A DNA stretch of 6,415 nt from Thermoplasmata archaeon (lineage in GTDB: Archaea > Thermoplasmatota > Thermoplasmata > Thermoplasmatales > Thermoplasmataceae), in contig JAKBGP010000127.1 in assembly GCA_021833045.1 (NCBI GenBank), positions 1 through 6,415 of the forward strand. The letters run 5' to 3'. Positions 1-5,919 of the stretch are shown one piece after another; position 1 is the stretch's first letter; each line of letters starts with the position of its first letter. Position numbers and translations under genes: made by a program. The notes below the pieces were generated by a model. That model had not been told where the DNA came from and did no database searches. It saw only the letters and a list, made by a program, of their open reading frames with translations.

Positions 1-188
1 AGGTTTTGTATGCAATAACATTCACAGAATCAGGATTACCACCAGATTCATCATGGATATTAACATTCAATAATGTAGAATACACATTAACAAACACATC
101 ATACACATTCCATGTAATCAATGGATCGTACTCATATCATGCAACATCAACAGATTACATGAACATATCTGGATCTGTATTAGTATAA
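1..188 (+). pseudogene. 5' portion of an ESGLP-repeat surface protein, cut off by an in-frame TAA
   Basis: The reading frame is open from the left window edge (first full codon at 3) and ends at TAA 186-188, so the true start lies outside the window. It encodes one repeat module opening YAITFTESGLP and containing a Trp and an INGSYSYH segment, then a linker ending in SGSVLV. Reading through the stop gives GSNKQVNLLFS and then the next module in the same frame, with exactly the spacing seen between later modules. The stop therefore lies inside one ancestral gene that continues to 1019. Three N-x-S/T sequons (NTS, NGS, NIS) fit a glycosylated exported protein. I infer a nonsense mutation; stop-codon readthrough or a sequencing error are alternatives. 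The ESGLP module type is known from Thermoplasmata secreted proteins, often beside thermopsin-like proteases, but no protease domain is visible here. Confidence 0.6.
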
Positions 189-502
189 GGTTCAAACAAA
201 CAGGTTAATCTATTATTCAGCTTGCAAATGTACGCATTAACATTTAATGAATCAGGATTACCCCAAGGATCAACATGGTATGTAAATCTATCAAATGGTA
301 TGAAGTCTGGAGCAGTATCAGGATCATACTACTCCTTTACGATAACCAATGGATCATACTCATATTCCATATCAACAACAGACAAGATCTACGAACCAAA
401 TCCATCTTCAGGTTTATTAAAAGTGAATGGTGCATCTGTATCAGAACCAATAACATTTTCAAAGGTATTATATACAGTAACATTCAAAGAATCAGGATTA
501 CC
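27..502 (+). repeat. Tandem ESGLP module repeats in the surface-protein gene
   Basis: The 14-nt string gaatcaggattacc occurs at 27-40, 249-262 and 489-502, marking the start of three modules 222 and 240 bp apart (74 and 80 codons). A second shared stretch, close to caatggatcatactcatat, recurs near 119-138 and 344-363, with weaker versions near 578 and 867. The similarity at DNA level suggests duplication within the gene. Such repeats can recombine and change module number. Confidence 0.75.
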
Positions 503-1019
503 ATCCGGAATATCATGGTATGTAAAAGGTGCTGGATCAGGCAATGCTCCAGCAGGTTCTCCCATAACATTCTTATTGACCAATGGAACATACAGATTCA
601 TAATCGCAAACACAACTGCATATTATACAACAACAGAACAGTTCTCAATAACCATGAATGGAAGGAACATCACAGAGACAGTCACATATCTCCACTATTC
701 ATACATAACAGGAAAGATATCACCATCAGACGGAAAAGTTACAGTAAATGGTCATAAGGTAACGCTGTCTCCCACAGGATCATTGAACCTGTCAGTGGCA
801 GCAGGTTCCTACAACGTGATCATCTCTGCAAAGGGATACAGAACATATTATGACAATATCACGGTTACCAATGGAAAAAGCGTAAACATAACATATGATC
901 TTAAGAAGATCTCAAAACCAGGACTATCACCCATAGAATCAATAGCAATAGCGTCTGGAATCATAGGATCTGCTGCAGTGATTGGCGTAGTTGTATATGT
1001 ATTCAAATTCAGGAAGTAA
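222..1019 (+). CDS. Membrane-anchored ESGLP-repeat surface protein, C-terminal part
   Basis: This is 265 codons if read from a TTG at 222; an ATG two codons later (228) is equally possible. Neither start gives a signal peptide, so the reading frame is better seen as the 3' part of the gene broken at 186-188. Residues 4-83 and 84-160 are two beta-rich modules, each opening Y-x-x-T-F-x-E-S-G-L-P and followed by a WYV motif, then a TNG(S/T)Y motif. Residues 161-228 form a different domain, beginning YITGKISPSDG and containing AAGSYNVIISAKGY, which resembles PEGA or carboxypeptidase-regulatory-like beta sandwiches. Residues 240-261 are a single hydrophobic helix followed by KFRK, a C-terminal membrane anchor with the rest outside the cell. 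Nine N-x-S/T sequons (for example at 22, 43, 121, 130, 189, 212, 222) and no Cys suit an exported glycoprotein. Its role (adhesion, envelope or protease-associated) is unknown. Confidence 0.7.
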   Translation: MQMYALTFNESGLPQGSTWYVNLSNGMKSGAVSGSYYSFTITNGSYSYSISTTDKIYEPNPSSGLLKVNGASVSEPITFSKVLYTVTFKESGLPSGISWYVKGAGSGNAPAGSPITFLLTNGTYRFIIANTTAYYTTTEQFSITMNGRNITETVTYLHYSYITGKISPSDGKVTVNGHKVTLSPTGSLNLSVAAGSYNVIISAKGYRTYYDNITVTNGKSVNITYDLKKISKPGLSPIESIAIASGIIGSAAVIGVVVYVFKFRK

Positions 1020-1181
1020 AAAAGGTCCATCATTCATTCCTGAATAACAAATACCAGTCACTGAAAGGCAACACACACTGCATACTTATGAACAATCATC
1101 CAGTGATGTTGGATCTCATTGATCATTATTTATATCAATTTCACAGACTCATTTAAATCAATTATCTCGTAAATATCATCA

Positions 1182-1445
1182 GAGGATTTCTAATAACCTC
1201 ACAGAAAACACCGCAATATATATTCATGAAACACGCATGTTACTGTATGAGCGTTTACAATTATCAAAAGAGTATTCTTATTTCCATAGGTAACAGTTAA
1301 GTGAAACATGTGAATCTTGTTAGAAGAAATAAGGATAATGAGAGATAATTATAGAAGTGCGTGACTTAAAGTAAGTTAATTTTCAAAGGAAATCATTAAA
1401 TTGTCCCATACACCTAAAAAAATAGGGTAAAGAATAGAAATCCTC
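1182..1445 (+). mobile_element. 264-bp internally deleted relic of an IS5-like element with both terminal inverted repeats
   Basis: The left end gaggatttcta (1182-1192) is matched as an exact 11-bp inverted repeat by tagaaatcctc (1435-1445). The first ~72 bp align at roughly 85% by eye with the reverse complement of 2191-2262, the end of the larger relic. This includes the transposase start region: ATG at 1226 encodes MKHACYC against MKYARYC in the other copy. Similarity fades after about 1260, and I cannot recognise transposase sequence in the interior. Flanks outside the GAGG boundary differ at all three ends of this type in the window, which fixes the element boundary. No clear target duplication remains (tca on the left, cta on the right). 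The likely history is internal deletion plus decay. It could also be a non-autonomous MITE-type derivative. Confidence 0.7.
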
Positions 1446-1556
1446 CTATGTTAATTATTATGTTTTAAATATTAATCTTTTTAATCATTTGCAGTTTTTA
1501 CATCTGAAAAAACCCGCTTATAGAGCTCTTATATTACATAATTTAGTATGCAGTCA

Positions 1557-2218
1557 AATAAATTTATAATCATAGTTTGCGTACCGACTATATGTCAGCG
1601 TCTCTGTATGAATCATTGGAACAGGAATATTATCATCAACAATAGTATGTCCCTTTTATCCGAAAAGCGTTTTACTGTTATTCTTGTGAATGAACCATCC
1701 TTTGATCTTCTTGTTTTACCTTCAGATCTTGTTTCTTCATGTTTCACATGTCCAGGATCTGATGTGATGAATGTTGCATCCTGTGCTGATCCCTTTTTAA
1801 TCCTTATTCATTTCAGTTCAAGCTGTATCTGTAATTCATTACATATGATCCTGTCCCTTCCAGTCTTTGATAATCTCTCACGAAACAATCATATGGTCCT
1901 AGCATCAGGATACTGATATGGATAGTCAAGAAAGTTCATGAATGATATTCTATCCCTTATTTGTGTCTCTGCCTGTTGTTCAACCATGTTGAGCATTCTC
2001 TGCAAGAACAGTACTTTTATCATGATCTTTACAGGTATGTTTTTTCTTTAATCTCGATCTGTATCATAATGATACAGATCATTCAACAATGGTGTGAATG
2101 CTTCTCAGTCTATGGCATTCTTTACGAATATTAATGGATCATTTATCTTCATGGTGTTGTATTTTTCTTTTATTGCATGATCAAGTAAATCACTCTTACA
2201 GTAACGTGCGTATTTCAT
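1557..2218 (-). pseudogene. Decayed IS5-family (DDE) transposase
   Basis: Read from ATG 2218, the frame gives MKYARYCKSDLLDHAIKE and later RDRISFMNFLDYP, PDARTI-stop-LFRERLSKTG, NELQIQLELK, IRIKKGSAQDATFITSDPGH and RRSKDGSFT. These are hallmarks of IS5-family transposases: the DAR(T)xW-FRERL block, then the DATxI motif whose Asp is the first catalytic residue. In-frame stops lie at 2105-2107, 2048-2050, 1889-1891 and 1808-1810. The third replaces the expected Trp and the fourth an expected Gly. Near 1673 the frame shifts, and the matching frame continues as KTLFG-stop-KGHTIVDDNIPVP with a stop at 1656-1658, the equivalent of the family's FGYKxHxxVD block. Similarity ends near 1600-1557, so the region with the last catalytic Glu is missing. 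The copy is certainly inactive. The 122-codon open frame on the + strand at 1548-1916 is its antisense shadow. Confidence 0.82.
2056..2080. repeat. 25-bp near-perfect palindrome inside the dead transposase
   Basis: The arms gatctgtatcat (2056-2067) and atgatacagatc (2069-2080) are exact reverse complements separated by the single base at 2068. The sequence encodes the transposase stretch DLYHYDTD on the - strand, so the symmetry may be a by-product of coding. As a DNA site it could bind a dimeric protein or form a cruciform. Confidence 0.85.
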
Positions 2219-2313
2219 GAATAAATGTAATGGCGTTTTCTGGAGGGTTATTAGAAATCCTCATTAGAATTTACAGTAAAGATATTATATTATCTTTTCT
2301 CAAGTGTAACAAA

Positions 2314-2323
2314 CCTTATAATG
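2314..2323 (+). promoter_or_regulatory. TATA-like box for the ribbon-helix-helix gene
   Basis: The sequence ccttataatg is centred about 26 nt upstream of the GTG at 2344. That is the spacing expected if transcription starts at or next to the start codon (leaderless), common in Thermoplasmata. There is no Shine-Dalgarno sequence before 2344, which agrees. Confidence 0.45.
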
Positions 2324-2343
2324 TATTAAGTATTAATATTATT

Positions 2344-2502
2344 GTGTTAAATTCTACAAAATATAACAAGATAAGTGTGTATATTAGAAAAGAAGAAAAA
2401 GCCATAATAGAGGAGAAAGCCCTGTTGGAAGGAGTGTCTATATCTAGATACCTTGTACTTGCTGCTTTACATAATGACCTCAATTTTGAGAAGTCTAAAT
2501 AA
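2344..2502 (+). CDS. Small ribbon-helix-helix (CopG/Arc-type) DNA-binding protein
   Basis: From GTG 2344 this encodes 52 residues with the pattern of a ribbon-helix-helix domain: a short beta strand NKISVYIR (8-15), an acidic/basic first helix KEEKAIIEEKALLEG (16-30), the turn at VSIS, then a second helix SRYLVLAALHNDL (34-46). Such proteins dimerise and insert the paired strand into the major groove, usually as repressors, antitoxins or plasmid copy-control factors. The frame stays open up to ATG 2230. However, the extra 38 codons begin inside the IS terminal region (2252-2262), look unlike a domain and cross the TATA-like box, so I prefer 2344. No toxin gene is adjacent. The next gene, an APC permease, is 181 bp downstream beyond T-tracts, so co-transcription is unlikely; regulation of that permease is possible but unproven. 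Confidence 0.65.
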   Translation: MLNSTKYNKISVYIRKEEKAIIEEKALLEGVSISRYLVLAALHNDLNFEKSK

Positions 2503-2514
2503 ATAAAATTCCAC

Positions 2515-2560
2515 ATTTTTAATTTTAATAATTTTTGATACGTTTTTTCTTATATTTTCA
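2515..2560 (+). terminator. T-tract archaeal terminator cluster
   Basis: Runs of five or six T at 2515-2519, 2532-2536 and 2543-2548, with further T-rich sequence to about 2558, directly follow the stop of the small regulator. Archaeal RNA polymerase terminates at such oligo-T runs without a hairpin. Confidence 0.5.
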
Positions 2561-2643
2561 ATAAATTTTAACAAAAAATTCAATTTTTACATAAAATTAA
2601 TTTATATTGTTAAATTGAATATATATGGTATAGTAACCCATAA

Positions 2644-2653
2644 AGTATATATA
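2644..2653 (+). promoter_or_regulatory. Candidate TATA box for the first permease
   Basis: The sequence agtatatata is centred about 25 nt upstream of position 2674, which would give a leader of about 10 nt before ATG 2684. A second AT-run at 2618-2625 could instead serve the alternative ATG at 2660. The two possibilities cannot be separated from sequence alone. Confidence 0.4.
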
Positions 2654-2683
2654 TCCCCGATGTCTGTAACCTTAAGAGCAAAA

Positions 2684-4066
2684 ATGGAAAATGTCAAAAA
2701 TATTCAGGATATAGATATAGAAAGTAAGAGTAAGCTAACAAGAAGTGTTGGATTCGCAGACATATTTTTTATGTCCTTCGGAGGTCAGGCACCTTTTCTT
2801 TCGATGTTAACATATGCTACCGCAGCTTTGATACTGACACTGTTCTTCTCTCCAATTGTGCTTATCATAGGGACTCTAGTGGTTTTAATTAATGGCGCAG
2901 GTGTTTATTACTTATCAAGAAAACATGATGAGGCGGGGGGATACTTTAATTATGCTTACAAGTCATTATCACACAGGTTTGGATTTGAAACAGGCTGGCT
3001 ATATCTTTTCTATTCATTACTGTATGCCGGTGGTTACATTACCGGGTCAATATTTGTCCTGACCTATGTTGTTTCACCGTATATAGTGATTCCACCACTG
3101 GTTGCATTCCTGATCGTTTTCATTCCAACAGGAGCATTTCTTTTACTGGGTATAAGACCATCCTCAAAATATGCAGTCTTTTCAGCAAGTCTGGAATTAG
3201 TTGTTCTAGTGGGAGTTATAGCAGCAGGTTTTTATGGCGCTCATTTCCTGGTATATAATCCATTTACCAGCATCCCATCTCCAGCAATCATATTCCTGGG
3301 AATTTTATTCGCCATTGGCATACCTACTGGATACGGTGCTATTACACCAGTTTCAGGTGAGGTAAAGAACGCTAAAAGAAATGTTGGAAAAGCGGCAATT
3401 CTTGTAATAATTATAGGAGGAACCCTTGAAGCACTGGTATTATACTCCCTAGTTGACTATGGAATTGCTACACACTCATTTTCAGCACTTGTATCATCAA
3501 ATTTGCCGGTTATCACCATAGTGGATAAGATCGCTGGACCAATTGCTTTACCTTTATTATTATTCGCAGCAATAAATGATGGGATTCTGGGCTCTCTGGC
3601 TTTTCTTACAGCGTTTTCCAGGAATCTATACGCTATGTCAGAAAGAGGAGTCATCAACAAAGCTTTAAGCAAACTGCACAGCAAGAGAGGAACGCCCGTC
3701 ATAGCTGGAATAATAACCTTAATCGCAGCAGCGATAATACTTATGCCTGTCTTGATATTTGTAAATGCATTTGTCATATTCCTGGCTTTAGGATCAATTG
3801 CAGGACTGGGTAATCTGATGGTTCATCTAACAGCAAACTTCTCATTGTTCAAGGAAAATCTTGTTAGAGCTCAAAGAAGAATCAGAGAGTTGGGCATTGG
3901 TGTTCTGGGAATAATAGTATCTGGATTTGTATTTATATACTCGCTCCTTACATCTGATACATACGTGATAGAACTTGTTTTAGGCTTTATAATATTAGGA
4001 TTTATAATACTTGAAATGCTGGATGTCCATCAGTATGTTAAAGCACATACAGAGATTAATAGTTGA
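2684..4066 (+). CDS. APC-superfamily amino acid permease (first of a tandem pair)
   Basis: A 460-residue polytopic membrane protein from ATG 2684. ATG 2660 would add 8 residues and TTG 2615 would add 23. I chose 2684 because it fits the TATA box at 2644-2653 and gives an N-terminal tail like that of the downstream paralogue. About 12 hydrophobic helices match the usual APC size of 450-500 residues. Landmarks are SFGGQAPF in helix 1 (31-38), GGYFNYA at helix 3 (85-91), GIPTGYGAITPVSGEVKNAKRNVGKA (212-237), which is the helix 6 region plus the loop equivalent to the family's EE-x-K-N-P-x-R-N signature, and NDGILGSLAFLTAFSRNLYAMSERG (298-322), which is helix 8 and its cytoplasmic S-R-x-x-Y-A-M motif. 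APC proteins use proton or sodium gradients to move amino acids, polyamines or similar amines across the cytoplasmic membrane; substrate cannot be read from sequence. The next gene, 120 bp downstream, is a paralogue. Confidence 0.88.
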   Translation: MENVKNIQDIDIESKSKLTRSVGFADIFFMSFGGQAPFLSMLTYATAALILTLFFSPIVLIIGTLVVLINGAGVYYLSRKHDEAGGYFNYAYKSLSHRFGFETGWLYLFYSLLYAGGYITGSIFVLTYVVSPYIVIPPLVAFLIVFIPTGAFLLLGIRPSSKYAVFSASLELVVLVGVIAAGFYGAHFLVYNPFTSIPSPAIIFLGILFAIGIPTGYGAITPVSGEVKNAKRNVGKAAILVIIIGGTLEALVLYSLVDYGIATHSFSALVSSNLPVITIVDKIAGPIALPLLLFAAINDGILGSLAFLTAFSRNLYAMSERGVINKALSKLHSKRGTPVIAGIITLIAAAIILMPVLIFVNAFVIFLALGSIAGLGNLMVHLTANFSLFKENLVRAQRRIRELGIGVLGIIVSGFVFIYSLLTSDTYVIELVLGFIILGFIILEMLDVHQYVKAHTEINS

Positions 4067-4150
4067 TATTTTTAAATTTAAACAATTTATAATATATTTG
4101 AAGGTGTAAATAAACTTTTGATTTCATATACAGAGACTGAAAATGCAGGT

Positions 4151-4163
4151 CCATATAATATGG
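4151..4163. promoter_or_regulatory. Palindrome overlapping a TATA-like sequence upstream of the second permease
   Basis: The 13-nt palindrome ccatat-a-atatgg contains the TATA-like string atataata and ends 23 nt before ATG 4187. It could be a basal promoter element with TSS near 4182 and also an operator for a dimeric regulator. Another AT-run at 4086-4098 could be the TATA box instead, giving a leader of about 70 nt in which the palindrome would be transcribed. Confidence 0.35.
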
Positions 4164-4174
4164 TTTAAATATTA

Positions 4175-4180
4175 AGGTGA
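4175..4180 (+). promoter_or_regulatory. Shine-Dalgarno sequence of the second permease
   Basis: The hexamer aggtga matches the archaeal 16S 3' end and lies 6 nt before ATG 4187. An ATG at 4182 is followed at once by TGA and is not a start. The site argues for a leadered transcript, either from the upstream AT-run or by readthrough from the first permease gene. Confidence 0.6.
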
Positions 4181-4186
4181 AATGAA

Positions 4187-5494
4187 ATGAAAAATAATAG
4201 TAGCACCATTATAAATAAAGGGAAAAATTTAGAAGAGAAATTATCATTTCCTGAACTTTTTTTCATATCATTTGGCGGTCAGGCGCCTTTTATTTCCCTA
4301 TTAACATTCGGAACAGTTATGATTGCAATGGTTGGAACTGCAGGAGCATTTGCTATGATGATAGCCACAACTGTAGTATTCTTCAATGGAATAGTTGTTT
4401 ATTTTCTTTCAAGAAGATACCGTAGAAGTGGAGGATACTACATCTATGCCCTTTATGGCCTTTCAGGTGGGTTAGGTATAGAAACGGGCTGGTCGTATCT
4501 ATTATATGCACTTGCCTACGGTGGAACATTGCTTGCCGGTGGGGCATATGGTTTATCATTTGTTCTCGGTATCAACCAGATAATTACAGTGTTTCTTGTT
4601 TCCTTAGTAGCTTCCACAATGGTAATAGCGGGAGTAAAGGTTTCAGCAAAATATGCAATGGTAATGTCAACAATAGAAATAACTATAATAGTTGTATTAT
4701 CGATAATATTTCTGCACAGTTCAGGCTGGCATTTCTACAATCCTGTAATATATTCACCCTACCTTCTTGCTGCAGTTATATTTGGTCTTGGAATCCCGAC
4801 AGGTTATGGATCAATTGCTCCACTTGGTGGTGATGCGATGGATAGCAAGGCAATTGGAAGGGCAGCAATCACAGTTGTGATATTCGGAGGCCTGCTTGCA
4901 ACATTATTCTTTTATTCCTTAGGTTCATTGAATTTTACCGGGAATTTGATTATTTATCTTATAACTCATTTTGGAATACTGGGCTTAATAATAGTACCTA
5001 TCATAGCACTGAGCGATGGCATTCTTGGAGGTATTGCGTATATACTGGCCGATTCAAGAACCTTTGGTGCAATGAGCGAAGATGGAAGATTTCCAAAAAT
5101 ATTTTCAAGAAAATACAAAGGTAAACCGGTATTATCTGAATTATTAATAGCTACAATATTTGTAATTGTTCTGGGTACAATGACATACTTTATTGGATTA
5201 TACGCAACATTCCTTGCCATGGGTTCATTAGCGGGTCTGATGAATCTTATAATCCATACATCGGCAGATTTTTCTCTGATAAAAATCGCCACCAGAAAAT
5301 CAAAAGGGAGAATAAAAGAACTAACAGCCGGTATTGTTGCAGTCTCTATATCAATATTTATATTAATTGACTCATTACCAGGTATATCTCTCACCATACA
5401 GTATCTTTTCTTTGCATGGATAATAATCGGCTTCCTCTATGCGGAAACCTTCACTATAGTGAGTGAAACATCAAAGGATATACCTCCCTCGTAA
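4187..5494 (+). CDS. APC-superfamily amino acid permease (second of a tandem pair)
   Basis: A 435-residue, roughly 12-helix membrane protein, starting at ATG 4187 with a good Shine-Dalgarno. It shares the landmarks of its upstream neighbour: SFGGQAPF (28-35), GGYYIYA (82-88), GIPTGYGSIAPLGGDAMDSKAIGRAA (202-227), SDGILGGIAYILADSRTFGAMSEDG (276-300), and a matching tail through LAMGSLAGLMNLIIHTSADFSL. The two are clearly paralogues produced by an old tandem duplication. They differ where APC proteins recognise substrate or gate: the loop after helix 6 reads GDAMDSKAIGRA here against GEVKNAKRNVGKA upstream, so the charged EVKN signature is lost, and the helix 8 start is SDG instead of NDG. Related but distinct substrates are likely. 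The C-terminus (SETSKDIPPS) is short. The gene is convergent with the - strand genes that follow, with a 41-bp gap. Confidence 0.88.
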   Translation: MKNNSSTIINKGKNLEEKLSFPELFFISFGGQAPFISLLTFGTVMIAMVGTAGAFAMMIATTVVFFNGIVVYFLSRRYRRSGGYYIYALYGLSGGLGIETGWSYLLYALAYGGTLLAGGAYGLSFVLGINQIITVFLVSLVASTMVIAGVKVSAKYAMVMSTIEITIIVVLSIIFLHSSGWHFYNPVIYSPYLLAAVIFGLGIPTGYGSIAPLGGDAMDSKAIGRAAITVVIFGGLLATLFFYSLGSLNFTGNLIIYLITHFGILGLIIVPIIALSDGILGGIAYILADSRTFGAMSEDGRFPKIFSRKYKGKPVLSELLIATIFVIVLGTMTYFIGLYATFLAMGSLAGLMNLIIHTSADFSLIKIATRKSKGRIKELTAGIVAVSISIFILIDSLPGISLTIQYLFFAWIIIGFLYAETFTIVSETSKDIPPS

Positions 5495-5535
5495 CCCTAT
5501 CTAAATTTATTAATTTAAAAGATATATTTTATTTA
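5495..5535. terminator. AT-rich convergent intergenic gap
   Basis: This 41-bp gap between convergent genes is nearly all A/T, with attttatttatt on the + strand, and probably ends the permease transcript. No hairpin stands out. Confidence 0.3.
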
Positions 5536-5904
5536 TTACTCCAATCTTGACCTTATCAATTCTAATAATCTTATGTATTTATCACTGGAAATTTTAGAAA
5601 CTGCACCCTGTGTGGAAATTGTACAATTATTGTCCCGCATTTCTTGAAATGTAATTATATTATTTGTAAGATTGTAAATATCTCTCAAGATATAGTTAAT
5701 TCCTTTTTGTTTTTTCTCGGCAATACTTTCATTTATTATTTTATCAGTATCTCCAAAGAACCGTATATCCGAAAAATATATCTTTATAGGTCTAAATCCT
5801 GCTGGAGTAAATGCACCATCAGAAGGCTCATTTTCAATAATTTTTTTACCAGAAAGTATACCGATTCCAATTATTCCTGATTTTGACAGATTACATATAG
5901 CCAA
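5536..5904 (-). CDS. Hypothetical protein, possibly the 3' remnant of a longer gene
   Basis: This frame is open for about 122 codons, and I do not recognise the product. The only available start is a TTG at 5904; an in-frame TGA lies three codons upstream (5911-5913), and no in-frame ATG occurs until late in the frame. It begins mid-fold with SGIIGIGILSGKKI, continues with a stretch containing DGAFTPAGFRPIKIYFSD and a charged helix (NESIAEKKQKGINYILRDI), and ends in a helix, KYIRLLELIRSRLE. There is no membrane segment or obvious catalytic motif. The smooth soluble-protein composition in such AT-rich DNA suggests real coding ancestry. The lack of a proper start and the position directly behind a broken MFS gene suggest a C-terminal fragment joined here by a deletion. 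A genuine small gene with a TTG start is the alternative. Confidence 0.45.
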   Translation of the reverse strand: MAICNLSKSGIIGIGILSGKKIIENEPSDGAFTPAGFRPIKIYFSDIRFFGDTDKIINESIAEKKQKGINYILRDIYNLTNNIITFQEMRDNNCTISTQGAVSKISSDKYIRLLELIRSRLE

Positions 5905-5919
5905 ACGAGTTCAAGAACT

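Larger units (their letters stand above)
1554..2262 (-). mobile_element. Truncated relic of the same IS5-like element, inverted relative to 1182-1445
   Basis: The outer end is the terminal repeat at 2252-2262, which reads gaggatttcta on the - strand. The 5' leader and a decayed transposase gene follow leftwards. Transposase similarity fades between about 1600 and 1554, and no matching right-end repeat (gaggatttcta on the + strand) lies nearby, so the 3' end of this copy is lost or too changed to see. The roughly 700 bp that remain are shorter than expected for a full IS5-family element of about 1 kb. The remaining stretch to the left, 1446-1553, is AT-rich and I see no gene in it. Confidence 0.72.

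Noticed and set aside
275..757. 160-codon + strand open frame overlapping the surface-protein gene
   Set aside because: It is an out-of-frame shadow of the repeat protein; its translation is rich in Ile, Asn and basic residues and has no fold-like pattern.
1053..1110. tcactg / cagtga inverted pair downstream of the surface-protein gene
   Set aside because: The 6-bp arms are separated by more than 35 bp, with no T-tract; expected by chance.
1500..1553. Short - strand stretch reading GFFRCKNCK, or YKRVFSDVKTAND in another frame
   Set aside because: It could be the last trace of a transposase C-terminus or a zinc-finger-like motif, but the segment is too short and interrupted to support either.
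1548..1916. 122-codon + strand open frame
   Set aside because: It is exactly antisense to the decayed IS5-family transposase, its translation is Cys/Ser-rich without domain character, and the real coding similarity is on the - strand.
1182..2262. A single full-length IS of 1081 bp
   Set aside because: The end at 1182 repeats the same 72-bp 5' region as the end at 2262, and 1435-1445 is a closer partner terminal repeat, so two relics explain the data better.
4966..5397. 143-codon - strand open frame
   Set aside because: It is antisense to the well-supported second permease; likewise 3457-3777 is antisense to the first.
5644..5880. 78-codon + strand open frame
   Set aside because: It is antisense to the 5536-5904 frame, has a low-complexity Phe/Ile/Tyr composition, and no start context.
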